Below are positions 32,851-43,742 of a DNA stretch of 64,000 nucleotides, in pieces (positions within the stretch are counted from its first letter, which is position 1; every line of letters starts with the position of its first letter). A model generated the notes under the pieces. That model did no database searches. It had not been told where the DNA came from and worked only from the letters and a program-made list of their open reading frames with translations. Source of the DNA: Okapia johnstoni (lineage: Eukaryota; Chordata; Mammalia; Artiodactyla; Giraffidae); the NCBI GenBank assembly GCA_024291935.2, contig CM044311.1:27532001-27596000 (forward strand), written 5' to 3'. The position numbers were made by a program, and so were the translations under genes.

Positions 32851-33131
32851 AGAGTGCAATCTAAATCAGTTTTGAACTACAGAGGCCTATTGAGTTCTCT
32901 AGAATATTTTTTAAATTATTTTATTTGTTGTTTTGTCATAGTGATAGTAATCTGAAAAATAGTAATTAATTGATTAAGCATAAATACTGCCTTTTTGTCT
33001 TGATGCTTGCATTTCTTTATATGTAACTTCTAATGAGGTTATATGTAACCTCTAATCCCTCCTGGTACAGGATAATGAGAAAACAGAAATCAACATTATA
33101 ATTTATGTGACATTTAAACTACCTAATTTTA
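32851..33131. other. Single-copy spacer
   Basis: Nothing recognised. Confidence 0.4.
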
Positions 33132-33838
33132 GGACTCACTAGAAAGCTACAATAATTAAGACAGTATTGATATGAGAGTAAAAACAGGTAAATAGATCAA
33201 TGCTGTAGACTAGATAATATCAGTGGTGACAAGGAAGTGAAACAAAAGAAGTTTCAAACATTTCTGGTAAAGTTGTAAAGTTGCACAATTTTGAATTGTT
33301 TGGAAACTTCTTATAAAGTTAACATCAAACATCACTTACCATATCAGTCAATAATAAATACAAAAAACGGATGTACAAAAAAGACTTCTAAATGAAAGTT
33401 TGTAACAGTTTTATTGAAAATAACAGCTTGAAAATGCAAATGCTTGCCAATTGCTGAATAGATAAATAAATAATGGTATATGCATAAAATAGAATACCAC
33501 TCAGATATTAAAAGAATAAGATACTGGCATGCACAACAAAATGGATGAATCTCAAAAATATTATGCTTTCAAAAGGACCCAGATACAGAAGTATATGTAC
33601 TGTGCAATCTCATTCATATGAAATTCCAGAAGAGGCAACACTAATCAATAGTGGCAGAAAACAGATCAGTAATTGCCTGCTGTTGGGGGTGGGCAGGGGA
33701 AAATTAACTGCAAGGGGACAGAGGGGACTTTTTTGAATAGCAAAAGTGTTTTATATCTTTAATAGATTGATGTTTGCATAAATACATGTTTCTCAAAATT
33801 CATAAAATCGTATGCTTTGTATAGGTGCCAGCTTTAAA
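33132..33838 (+). mobile_element. Older L1 (L1M) ORF2 end and 3' UTR, sense
   Basis: 'gaaagctacaataattaagacag', 'tagatcaatgctgtagactag', then a jump to 'ggaaacttcttataaagttaac', 'ggtatatgcataaaatagaatacc', 'tggatgaatctcaaaaatattatg', 'tcagtaattgcctgctg', 'gaatagcaaaagtgttttatatc'. Heavily diverged, with an internal deletion near 33230. Confidence 0.82.
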
Positions 33839-34094
33839 AAAATTTCAACTACATAAAGTTCCTAAGTGCCTTTCAGTTCCATCTTATAAAATATTTCATT
33901 ACAATTGTTTTATAATCTGTTTTCCAGGGTCTTAAAACATTTTTATGACCTAACTTCAAGGCAAATCAACAGTAATGGTGAGGACATGTTGTACTCTACA
34001 TACCAGTGTTTCCTTCTGAAACTGTGGCCTAGGAAGAACAAAAAGAGAGTTTGAAGATTAAAAAAAATGTCTGAGACTCCCAAGGAAATAAGAT
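33839..34094. other. Single-copy spacer
   Basis: Nothing recognised. Confidence 0.4.
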
Positions 34095-34413
34095 TATCCA
34101 AACCAGTTAATCCTAAAGGAAATCAACTCTAAATATTCATTGGAAGGACTGTGCTGAAGCTGAAGCTCCAATGCTTTGGCCACCTGATTTGAAGAGTCAA
34201 CTCATTGGAAAAGACCCTGATGCTGGGAAAGACTGAGGGCAGGAGAATAAGGGGGTGACAGAGGATGACACGGTTGGATGGCATCATCAATTCAATGGAC
34301 ATGATTTTGAGCAAACTCCAGGAGATAGTGAAGGACAGGGAAGCCTGACGTACTGCAGTGCATGGGGTCACAAAGAGTCAAACATGACTTAGCAACTTGA
34401 ACAACAACAAAAT
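34095..34413 (+). mobile_element. BovB 3' end, older subfamily
   Basis: 'ttatccaaaccagttaatcc', 'attggaaggactgtgctgaagc', 'tttggccacctgat', 'ggttggatggcatcatc', 'gggtcacaaagagtcaaac', tail 'acttgaacaacaacaaa'. The reading frame is broken. Confidence 0.9.
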
Positions 34414-34767
34414 AGTCATAGAAACATAAGTACCAGAACCAGTTTTAAATCTGTCTAAACCATCAATGACAGTTAAATGGCAATGGGAACACCAGAACTG
34501 ATTTTAAATCTGTCTACTTGATTGATGACAATTCACTTCAGCATACATACCTCTACAACTAAGACAAAACATCACCATACTTCGGCTTCTATTTGCATTA
34601 CAAAACATGCTTCTAAGACTGACTTCAATCCACTCCTTCCCGTATAACTAGCATGACCCAAAACAAGGTCTTCCTAAAGATTTTGTCAATATTCTTTGCT
34701 CTACAAGATTAACCTTAATCACCAGAGCTCTCCTTTGCTTATGCTGTCACTTCAGCATTTACCTTGC
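34414..34767. other. Single-copy stretch with a small imperfect repeat
   Basis: Two similar blocks, 34435-34455 'cagaaccagttttaaatctg' and 34492-34512 'cagaactgattttaaatctg', each followed by 'tctac/tctaaa...gatgaca'-like sequence, suggest a local duplication of about 58 bp. No gene. Confidence 0.5.
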
Positions 34768-34776
34768 AGATACTGA

Positions 34777-34937
34777 AAGTGAAAGAAAGTGAAAACATCA
34801 GTTGCAAAGTCATGTCCGACTCTTTGCAACCCCATGGACTGTAGCCCGCCAGGCTCCTCTGTCCATGGAATTCTCCAGGCAAGAATACTGGAGTGGGTTG
34901 CCATTCTCTTCTCCTGAGGATCTTCCTGACTCAGGGA
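34777..34937 (-). mobile_element. Bov-tA SINE, antisense, truncated
   Basis: 'gaaagtgaaagaaagtgaaaac' tail, 'catgtccgactctttgcaacc', body core, ending at 'atcttcctgactcagggaa' so the tRNA head is missing. Perfect 9-base TSD agatactga at 34768-34776 and 34938-34946. Confidence 0.92.
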
Positions 34938-34946
34938 AGATACTGA

Positions 34947-35349
34947 GTAGTGGTCAAATTTTTTGGCCATTCTCAGATCTCATTTTACAGATAGCAAAAA
35001 TGTGACATGGAAAAATTAAAGGTTTTGTTTTTAATATAACTAATGATTATATTACTAATATAATCCAGTAGGAACTAAATATCACACTATTAATAATAGG
35101 TCTGGTATTATTTTCCTGACAGCATTCACTAATAAATACATACAAACAAGCACATACATTGCAGACATAAAATTCTTTAAGGCAATAGATGCCATATGAA
35201 TTAGTTTCATGGTTACTCAATCTTTTTTGACTTATACTTTAGGGATTTGAAGATGAACACATGCCTCTAATACCAAGGGGATATGACTTACTAAATGAGA
35301 CATTCAGGTAAGAAATAGTAGTAATGTGGTAAATGGAAACAAAATAAAT
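34947..35349. other. Single-copy AT-rich stretch
   Basis: Nothing recognised. Confidence 0.4.
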
Positions 35350-35515
35350 TAGATTCATATTCTAGACTCACTGCTTATTCGCAATATAATGTTGGAAAAG
35401 TTAATTATTCTGTTAGAGTTTCAAGTTTTTTGTCCATAAAATGGAAATAATAAAACATACTTTGAAAGACTATTGGGACATTTGAAGACTCATTATAACA
35501 TAATTAAAATCACAA
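35350..35515 (+). mobile_element. MIR SINE, sense
   Basis: 'attctagactcactgcttattc', 'gttggaaaagttaattattctg', 'gtccataaaatggaaataataa' and 'ctttgaaagactattgggac' follow the MIR order (tctagactc...gaaaagtcacttaa...tctgtaaaatggggataataa...). Confidence 0.75.
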
Positions 35516-35726
35516 CACTTGAAACAAAAATAGTTGGTATTTCATTTCACCAATATCATTACTCCCAATAAAACAAGTAAAGTGTTCTATGAACATACAT
35601 GAGAGAATGGCTGTGATTTTGAAAAGAAAGTGATATGTGGACTGGGTTTGCAAGAATAGGAATAGGTTCAGTGGAAAGGAATCTTGATGTGGGAGTAGAG
35701 ATAGAATGGAAGCAGTCCAGCCAGTA

Positions 35727-36010
35727 GCTTGTTCTTCAGTCACTAAGTCGTGTCCAACTCTTTGCGACCCCATGGACTAAGCATGCCATGCTTCCCTGTC
35801 CTTCACTGTCTCCCGGAGTTTGCTCAAATTCATGTCCATTGAGTCAGTGATGCTATCTAATCATCTCATCCTCTGTTACTCCCTTCTCCTGCCCTCAATC
35901 TTTCTCAGCATCGGGGCCTTTTCCAATGAATTGACTCTTCGCATCAGGTGGCCAAAGTATTGGAGCTTCAGCTTCAGAATCAGTCCTTCCAATGAATATT
36001 CAGGGCTGAT
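35727..36010 (-). mobile_element. BovB, older copy, 3' portion (left flank of the complex)
   Basis: Minus-strand BovB 3' end: 'ttcttcagtcactaagtcgtg', 'gcccagcgatgctat'-type region at 35840-35860, 'tttgctcaaattcatgtccattg', 'ccttccaatgaatattcagggctgat'. It stops abruptly at 36010, where 5'-UTR sequence of another BovB begins. The order and strand agree with 37736-38478 being the upstream remainder of the same copy, with about 770 bp of consensus missing between them. Confidence 0.88.
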
Positions 36011-37735
36011 GGTAAACTCCTTCAAAATGTCCTGTGCACACACTGCTGCACTCAGTGCCCCTGAACCTGCAGTAGGCCACTGCCAACCCACGCCTCCACC
36101 AGAGACTCCTGGACACTCACGGGCAAGTCTGGGTCAGTCCCTTGTGGGGTAACTGTTCCTTTCTCCTGGGTCCTGGTGAGCATAAGGTTTTGTTTGTGCC
36201 CTCCAAGAGTTTGTTTCCCAGTCTGAGTAAGTTCTGGCAGCTCAGTGGTGGGGTTAATGGCAACCTCCTCCAAGAGGGCTTATGCAATACCCAAATCTGC
36301 TGCACCCAAAGCCTCTGCCCCTGCAGCAGACCACTGCTGACCCATACCTCTTCAGGAGACACTCAAACACTCAAAGGCAGTTTTGGCTCAGTCTCTGTGA
36401 GGTCTCCTGGTACACACAAGCTTTTATTTGAGCCCTCCAAGCATCTCTGGAGGGTACGGTGTTTGATTCTAAAGACAATTTCACCCCTCCTACCATCTTG
36501 CTAGGGCCTCTCCTCTGCCCTAGGACGTGGAGTATCCCATTTGGTGGGATCCAACATTCTCCCATTGGCAGCTGTTTAGCAGTGAGTTGTAACCCTGGAG
36601 TTCTCCCAGGAGAAGAGTTCACATCCTTCTACTCCACCATCTTCTCATCATCAGATGGATCATCAAAAAACCAAGAGAGTTCCAGAACATCTACTTCTGA
36701 TTTATTGACTATTCCCAAGCCTTTGACTATGTGGATCACAACAAACTTATTGAAAATTCTTCAAGAGATTGGAATACCAGACTACCTTACATGCCTCCTG
36801 AAAAATCTGTATGCAGGTCAAGAAAAAAAGTTAGAATTGGACATGGAACAACAGATTGGTTCCAAATTGTGTGAAAGGACATCATGTGAAATGCTGGGCT
36901 GGATGAAGCACAAGCTGGAATCAAGATTGCCAGGAGAGATATCAATAACCTCAGATATGCAGATGACACCACCCTTGTGGCAGAAAGTGAAGAAGAGCTA
37001 AAGAGCCTCTTGATGAAAGTGAAAGAGGAGAGTGAAAATGCTGGGTTAAAACTCAACATTCAGAAAACTAAGATCATGGCATCTGGTCCCGTCACTTCAA
37101 GGCAAATAGATGGGGAAACAATGGAAACAGTGACAGGCTTTATTTTCTTGGGCTCCAAAATCACTGCAGATGGTGATTGCAGCCATGAAATTAAAATACG
37201 CTTACTCCTTGGAAGAAAAGTTATGACCAACCTAGACAGTATATTAAAAAGCAGAGACATTACTTTGCCAACAAAGGTCCATCTAGTCAAAGATATAGTT
37301 TTCCAGTAGTCATGTATGGATGTGAGAGTTGGGCTATAAAGAAAGCTGAGCACCGAAGAATTGATGCTTTTGAACTGTGGTGTTGGAGAAGACTCTTGAG
37401 AGTCCCTTGGACTGCAAGGAGATCCAACCCATCCACCCTAAAGGAGATCAGTCCTGGGTGTTCAGTGGAAGGACTGATGTTGAAGCTGAAACTCCAGTAC
37501 TTTGGCCACCTGATGCGAAGATCTGACTCATTTGAAAAGACCTTGATGCTCGGAAAGATTGAGGCCAGGAGGAGAAGGGGACAACAGAGAATGAGATGAT
37601 TGGATGGCATCGTCGACTCGACCGACATGGGTTTGGGTAGACTCCAGGAGTTGGTGATGGACAGGGAGGCCTGGCATGCTGCGGTTCATGGGGTTGCAAA
37701 GAGTCGACACAACTGAGTGACTGAACTGAACTGAA
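36011..37735 (+). mobile_element. BovB LINE, 5'-inverted, inverted arm reaching the BovB 5' end
   Basis: Positions 36011-36643 are BovB 5' UTR on the minus strand, running from 'ctccttcaaaatgtcctgtgc' to the extreme 5' end at 'ctactccaccatcttctc'. From 36644 the strand flips and BovB ORF sequence runs in the plus direction ('gatggatcatcaaaaaacc', 'gactatgtggatcacaac', RT YADD at 36956-36967, 'ggtgttggagaagactcttgagag', 'cacctgatgcgaag') to the (ctgaa)n tail ending at about 37735. The RT part has a deletion of about 70 bp near 36870 and frameshifts near 37001 and 37309. In twin priming the inverted cDNA ends at the RNA 5' end, which is what is seen. Dead copy. Confidence 0.9.
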
Positions 37736-38478
37736 CTGAACACAGTCAAAGGTTTTAATGTAGTCAATGAAGCAGAAGTAGATGTTTTTTCTGGAACTCT
37801 CTTGCTTTTTCTATGATCCAACAGATGTTGGCAATTTGATCTCTGTTTCCTCTGCCTTTTCTAAATCCAGCTTGAACATCTTGAAGTTCTCTGTTCATGT
37901 ACTGTTGAAGCCTAGCTTGGAGATTTTTCAGCATTACTTTGCTCGAGTGTGAGATGAGTGCAATTGTGCAGTAGTTTGAACATTCTGCGGCATTGCCCTT
38001 CTTTTGTATTGGAATGAAAATCTTTTCCCTGTGGCCACTGTTGAGTTTTCCAAATTTGCTGCCATATTGAGTGCATCACTTTAACAGCACCATCTTTTAG
38101 GATTTGAAATAGCTCAGCTGGAATTCCATCACATCCACTAGCTTTGTTCATAGTGATGCTTCCTAAGACCCACTTTACTTTGCCCTACAGGATGTCTGGC
38201 TCTAGGTGAGTGATCACACCATTGTAGTTATCTGGATCATTAAGATATTTTTTGTATAGTTCTGCATATTCTTGACACCTCTTCTTAATATCTTCTGCTT
38301 CTGTTAGGTCTATACCATTTCTGTCCTTTATTGTGCCCATCTTCACATGAAATGTTCCCTTGGTATCTCTACTTTTTTTGAAGAGATTTCTAGACTTTCC
38401 CATTCTATTGTTTTCCTCTATTTCTTTGCATTGGTCACCTAGAAAGGCTTTCTTATCTCTCCTTGTTATTCTTTGGAT
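37736..38478 (-). mobile_element. BovB, older copy, upstream RT portion (right flank of the complex)
   Basis: Minus-strand BovB beginning 'acagtcaaaggttttaatg' and running upstream in BovB through the RT (37912-38151 encodes NKASGCDGIPAELFQILKDGAVKVMHSIWQQIWKTQQWPQ in two segments) and the linker (38185-38460 encodes LEPDIL, RNGIDLTEAEDIKKRCQEY, DKKAFLGDQCKEIEENNRMGK). It ends at 'ttctttgg', about 38478, and is probably the same insertion as 35727-36010. Confidence 0.9.
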
Positions 38479-39029
38479 AAAAATTAGGTGTTCACAAACT
38501 GCCAATTTTATTTTTTCATTACTCAGCTTATTTTCTGTCACAGACTTTCAAGCAGTCAGATCATAAAAATTTAATATCCATTTGCCTTATTACTACATTT
38601 TAAATGCAGAGATGGGTAGGAGTTTTTGAGTATCCAGCCCTTGTCTTATTACTGTATATGTTGGCATCTCTTGAGATCAGCTGAGCAATCAATAATTCAT
38701 TTCAGTCCATGAATTTCTGGCTAAACAGGTCACTGCTAATCCATAGTCCTTCTTATCCAAAAAGTTTTTTCAGATATTCAACCTCTCATGTTATTTTCAG
38801 GTATGTAGGATTATTCTGCTATTCCTCATCACTCAAGTCACAGAGATTTACAGCATGAGAAGCTGCCTAGGACCTCTCATTACTTCCTTGCTTCTTCTAG
38901 TTTAAGGAGCTATTTGTACTTATCAGGTACCAACTGGGTACATGAGAAAAATATTACTGTAAGTTGAGCACAGATGTTTGTCTACCTAAATCCATTTTGT
39001 CTTTTTCCTGAGACAGTGATAAATTCTCC
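38479..39029. other. Single-copy stretch
   Basis: No recognised element. Confidence 0.45.
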
Positions 39030-39355
39030 CTTGCTGGGAGGTGTGACCACATGACTGGGTTTTAACCAATCGGATGTGAGCTGCTTCCAGCCTGGCCACC
39101 AAGCTTTGCACACACTCTCCTCTGTGTTCATCCCTCCTCTGTTGTCATGACAGAGGCAAATGAATCCCTAGAGGCTGAAAAAAACCCAGTTGAACAAGCT
39201 GGAAAAGACTTCGCTTCCTGAGTGAGCAGATAGTCATAATCTGAAATACCCACTAGGACTCCTATTGATCAAGAAATAAACTTCGGTTTCTGTCCACCCG
39301 TTACCAGTTTAAGTGTGTTTCTTACCACAGGATAGTTTATCCTAACTATATAATA
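39030..39355 (+). mobile_element. Ancient LTR-like repeat, family not named
   Basis: 'gtgaccacatgactggg', 'aaccaatcggatgtgagctgcttccagcc', 'gagtgagcagatagtc' and a polyadenylation-like 'caagaaataaacttcggtttctg' have the layout of a mammalian LTR-type repeat (a 'ccaatggaatgtgagcggaag' motif, then 'agaaataaacttctattg'). The class is inferred; I cannot give the family. Confidence 0.45.
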
Positions 39356-41353
39356 CCCAGACCCATATGATTAAATGTTTTGAAACTGAGGTTTATGTTC
39401 TGTAATACTGTACTGATGTGCCTCCTTGGGCTGTACTTCCAGAAGGGAATAGAAGCACCACTTTCACTCCAATCCCCTAAATTTTTCTAGAGTGTCTGAA
39501 TGACCCCTTGTTCATCCAAGAGAGGGGTCATCTCTCTTTTATAAAGGCCATTAAATCTTTACCTACTTACTGCTTTTCCATCTTACTCTCTTCTTTCCCC
39601 AGCTCTAATAAGCTATTACTTTAATGGGGGGCAGAGAGTTTTGTGTTACACATCAATTACTCCATTTTTAATCATGGTGAAGAGGTTAGAAGGTTATTAA
39701 TTGTATTTTGGAAATTATTCACAGAGAAACAAGTAATGTTCTAGCTGATTAATTGAGAGAAAAGCAAAGAAGACAAAAAAAAGCAAAGGTGGGGGAATCT
39801 CTGTTAATATTCCCAAATATCACCCCACAACATCCACAGTCACCTATCAAACAGATCACATAACCCAGAACTGCATCATCCCTTAGGGGCTTAGAAATTA
39901 CTTGAGTCTTACCCAGAATTTGAGGAATGGTGACACTTAAAAATGATTATTATATTTGATAGTGAGGAATTCAGCCCATGCAGATTTTTATTCAGTACCT
40001 ACCACATATGCCAATCACTGTTATACATATTGCCATCTCTAGAAGTACAAATCCTTGTAGTGAAGGACCAACAATCTCTCTTTTCTCCCAAGATACAAGT
40101 ATCCAAAAGAGGGACCATCCCCCCACTCCTTACCCGCTTCAAGCAAGAGAGACCACGGCAAGGTTCTGTAATTCTCCACAGATGTTCTCATGAAGTTGTT
40201 CATGCAACCCTAGATGAGGAAATGAATGCAGCTCCCTTTGCGTTGCTCCAAGAAAGCCGTTAGTGCCTTGAGTCCCTTGAGTGCAGTTCTTGGTTTGAGA
40301 TATATTTCCTTATCTCCCTACCCTCCTCAGAGTACTCACAAAGTTTTGTGATGGAGAACTCCGAAAACGATGGAAATTGCCAACTGCCTCAAATTCTTCT
40401 AGGGCCAGCCTCACTCTTTAGTCTGGAGCAAAGCAGCATATATTCAAACTGTATCCTTGACACATGCTTGGATAAACTACAGTTTCCTGATTAAATATGC
40501 AGAGTAAATTCCAACATGGGTCCCAGGTGATATGCTGGGTGTTAAGTTTCCTAAAATAATTTTTTTTCTCAGTCATGTTTCTTATTCCATCTCAGTCAAG
40601 AGTTAATCCATATTGTACAAAGTCTCACCCCAGCTGGCTAAACTGAGAGCGTGAAATGAAAACCAGATATGTAATAAATATGGGAATTGTGACTTCAATG
40701 ATGGAACACTGGGGAACTGAAGGATAGGAGATTTTTAGGTTTCTGGAGAACTTTCTTCTTCTAAAAACAACTTGACTTGCCTGGGCTGGATTATTTTGAG
40801 GTTATAAACTGTGGGTTAAAATAAAGTCTCAGGGCTCACAAGTCTGGTAAAACCACAAAGTTCTGTCTTGAATGGAATTTCTGGCGCCAAGCTTTGCATT
40901 GTTTTCACCTGAAACCATAATGAGAGGAGTCAAGTTTGCATGTGGGTAGAAAAAAGAGAAAGAAAACAAAGGACACTCGTTTATCACGTCACCAAGCAAA
41001 TGGGCAGTCACACTGGTGCCAGATCTGCCCAGCATTTAAGCAAGAATCCTCGAGAAAGGCTAGAGAACCACTACTATTGCTTCACTCTGTTTCTCCCCAA
41101 AGATTTGGGCACTCACGTCCCACCGTCCTGGGGGAGGGCATGGGGTAAATCTGAATTTTTGTGGACAGCATGGCCAGGGTTGGGAAAAGGGTTCCCTTTG
41201 TGGGAACTTGCTGGATACGACAGCCAAAGTGCTTTTCACCATATTCAGTCAAATAGACCCCGTCTCCCCTTTGTCATTTCTTTTGGCTTTTTTAGTAACT
41301 TTCTTCTATCCTACTTCCATGGAGCTCATGCCTTTTTGTCTTAATACCTTTAC
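39356..41353. other. Long single-copy stretch (about 2 kb)
   Basis: No named repeat. Frames of 106 codons (39943-40263, plus) and 134 codons (40940-41344, plus) occur. They have no domain, no plausible start context and overlap other frames, so I do not call genes. Base composition around 40940-41200 is more balanced than its surroundings. Confidence 0.45.
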
Positions 41354-41615
41354 TTGTTGTTGTTCAGTAACCCGGTCACGTCCGACTCTTTGTGACCCCA
41401 TGCACTGCAGCACACTAGGCCTCCCTGTCCTTCACCATCTGCCACGGTTTGCCCAAGTTCATATTCATTGCATCGGTGATGATGTATAGCCATCTCATCC
41501 TCTGATGCCCTCTTCTCCTTCTGCCCTCAATCTTTCCCAGCATCAGGGACTTTTCTAACGAGTCCGTCTGTTCACATCAGATGACCAAGACACTGGAGCT
41601 TCAGCTTGATCACTA
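41354..41615 (-). mobile_element. BovB 3' end, older subfamily
   Basis: 'ttgttgttgttcagtaacccgg' (older tail), 'ctccctgtccttcaccatctgcc', 'catctcatcctctgatgcc', 'caatctttcccagcatcaggg', ending at 'actggagcttcagcttg'. 5'-truncated and diverged. Confidence 0.9.
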
Positions 41616-42354
41616 AAACATCGTTCTTAGTTGGGGAAGATGGAGGGGAGCGACTTTTGGCTTAGATATGCTGCATGCTGCCTAGAAAACAAACAAAGAA
41701 GGCTCTGAATTGTGGAGGCCAGAGGATAGACTGCCTACAAAATGTGGACCCAAGGAATGACACCATGGTGAGATCCCTGGGCTTTCTTTTTGCCTCATTC
41801 ACCTCAGACTTGGAGCTGAAGAAGCCAGCAAGCAGGAAATGCTAATGGGCATAGACAATTAAGCCTCAATAAAAGTCTATTTTTCTCTACCCAAAGGGCT
41901 AGGAAAGAGTCAACCTAAACAATGACACTCAACTCCAAACAAGTACCGCAGAGAAAGCTGCTGTCCCATGACCCGCCTTCCCACACCCACTTCTGCTGGT
42001 GCAGTATCCGAGAAGGCTGACTGAGGGCCTGGGAAGTCTGTCTCCATGAAGCTTTAATGCATCCCACCCTACCCTTGTGTCAGATGCCACATGAGGAGTC
42101 TGGACTTCTAGCCTCGCACTGTGGTAATGAAACTCTCCTCCCCCTCCATGCTCCAGAGGCATCAGATGAAGTCTGGCGAAGGGTCAGAACCTCTACTACT
42201 GCCACCCCATCCCTGCCCCACATATCAGCAGAGGACATCTGTGCAAAATAAGCAGGCATTCTAGCCACAGAGGTATCAGCAAAGGTCTAGACCAAAGCCT
42301 GAATTCTTACCCCCAGCCCAAAAGCAATGAGGTGCCCCTCAACAACCCCCTCCC
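41616..42354. other. Single-copy or unrecognised, less AT-rich
   Basis: About 740 bp with more G+C than its surroundings. The right part may be decayed L1M 5' UTR leading into the next feature. Frames on both strands at 41929-42268 are short and overlapping; no gene is called. Confidence 0.4.
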
Positions 42355-42705
42355 TTACTGTGGGGTTAACACAGTAGGGAAACCTAGATTTACTAGGTTT
42401 ACTGTAGGGAAACCTAGATTTCCAGCCACTTCTAGCAGTAAGGAAGAGGTGTTCCCACATCGTTTGCCAGCTTCAGAGGAGGTCTGACAAAACAAAAGAT
42501 TTAGATGAGATCTAGTTTCATAACACAATATTCAAAATGTCCAGGATACATCACAGATCACTCATCATACCAAGAATCAGTAAAAACCTCAACTCTAATC
42601 AGAAACAATTAGTAAAGCCACCACCAAGATGACATAGATGTTGACATTATCTGACAAGTGATTGAATAGAATTCTTCTTTAGCAGATTCACTGTAGTTTC
42701 TCAGT
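42355..42705 (+). mobile_element. Older L1 (L1M) 5' region
   Basis: 'tccagccacttctagcagtaagg', 'gaagaggtgttcccacatcg', 'aaaatgtccaggatacatcac', 'ataccaagaatcagtaaaa', 'gatgacatagatgttgacattatctgac' match the 5' UTR/ORF1 junction of old L1. It includes a 30-bp-period partial duplication at 42373-42421 (the gtagggaaacctagattt block occurs twice). Confidence 0.6.
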
Positions 42706-43130
42706 GAAGTGGGCAGCTCAATTAAAATAGATGTAATGAATTATAATCCACATTTACTGAAATGTCTTTCTGAAAAGGATCATTCAGCACCAGCAACCAT
42801 AAAGAAGCAATGGCAGCAATTAATGATGGCTTGTTACAAAATGAAATCGGAACATAGCTTAAGAAATTGAGAATCAAGATAAACAGTATCCATGCTTTGC
42901 TCCATCCACACACATTATAACCAAACACTTATCAAGTGAGTTACAGATTCGAATGCATTTGTCCACAAACGTTTATCTCCATGTCTCCATCACCATCCCT
43001 CCTGACCCCTACATATACACCCCACAATCACTTACGAGTGCCTGCATACCTGATTGCTTATTACTTAGAATTATTCAAATATGGTCAAATATAATTATGA
43101 ATATCATTTGCAAGAATGGAAACTGGTGAA
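42706..43130. other. Unassigned stretch
   Basis: About 425 bp. It could be further L1M decay, but no motif is clear. Confidence 0.35.
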
Positions 43131-43164
43131 AATGTATGAGTCAAAGTTCTCCAGAGAAACAGAT

Positions 43165-43230
43165 CAATAATATTTATGTGCATAAGATATATATTGATAT
43201 ATAATATATATGTATAACATATATATAATG
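43165..43230. repeat. TA-rich microsatellite
   Basis: Interrupted TATA tract before the Bov-A2 insertion, part of the host repeat's internal TA region. Confidence 0.8.
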
Positions 43231-43255
43231 TTAATACCTGTCTATCTACCAATAA

Positions 43256-43536
43256 GGAGAAGGCAATGGCATCCCACTCCAGTACTCTTGCTTGGAAAAT
43301 CCCATGGACAGAGGATCTTGGTAGGCTGCAGTCCATGGGGTCGCTGGGAGTCAGACACGACTGAGTGACTTCACTTTCACTTTTCACTTTCATGCATTGG
43401 AGAAGGAAATGGCAGCCCACTCCAGTGTTCTTGCCTGGAGAATCCCAGGGACGGGGAAGCCTGGTGGGCTGCCGTCTATGGGGTTGCACAGATTCGGACA
43501 CGACTGAAGAGACTTAGCAGCAGCAGCAGCAGCAGC
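43256..43536 (+). mobile_element. Bov-A2 SINE
   Basis: Complete dimer with a (cag)n tail at 43518-43536. Perfect 12-base TSD atctaccaataa at 43244-43255 and 43537-43548. The perfect TSD and low divergence suggest a recent insertion. Confidence 0.96.
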
Positions 43537-43548
43537 ATCTACCAATAA

Positions 43549-43742
43549 TATATATAATTATATACATATGTGTGTATATATATATTTTATATCTACCTAC
43601 ATATTTATATCTGCACATATCTATCTATCTGGATAGATATCTACAGATGTACAGATATATACATACAGCTATAGATAGGTATAAAGTATGTTTGTACTTG
43701 TATTTACACCTATAACTATATCTATATATTGAGAGAGAGAGA
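43549..43742. repeat. TATA/(TATC) low-complexity tract ending in (GA)n
   Basis: TA dinucleotides, short TATC repeats near 43618-43632 and (ga)6 at 43731-43742. It continues the TA region interrupted by the Bov-A2. Confidence 0.8.

Noticed and set aside
36459..37001. 180-codon plus-strand ORF, the longest of the window
   Set aside because: It runs across the inversion junction: the first part is antisense BovB 5' UTR and the rest is BovB RT out of its proper frame in places. An artefact of the rearrangement.
40940..41344. 134-codon plus ORF
   Set aside because: No domain or family resemblance, overlapping open frames on both strands, no exon signals I trust. Kept as unassigned.
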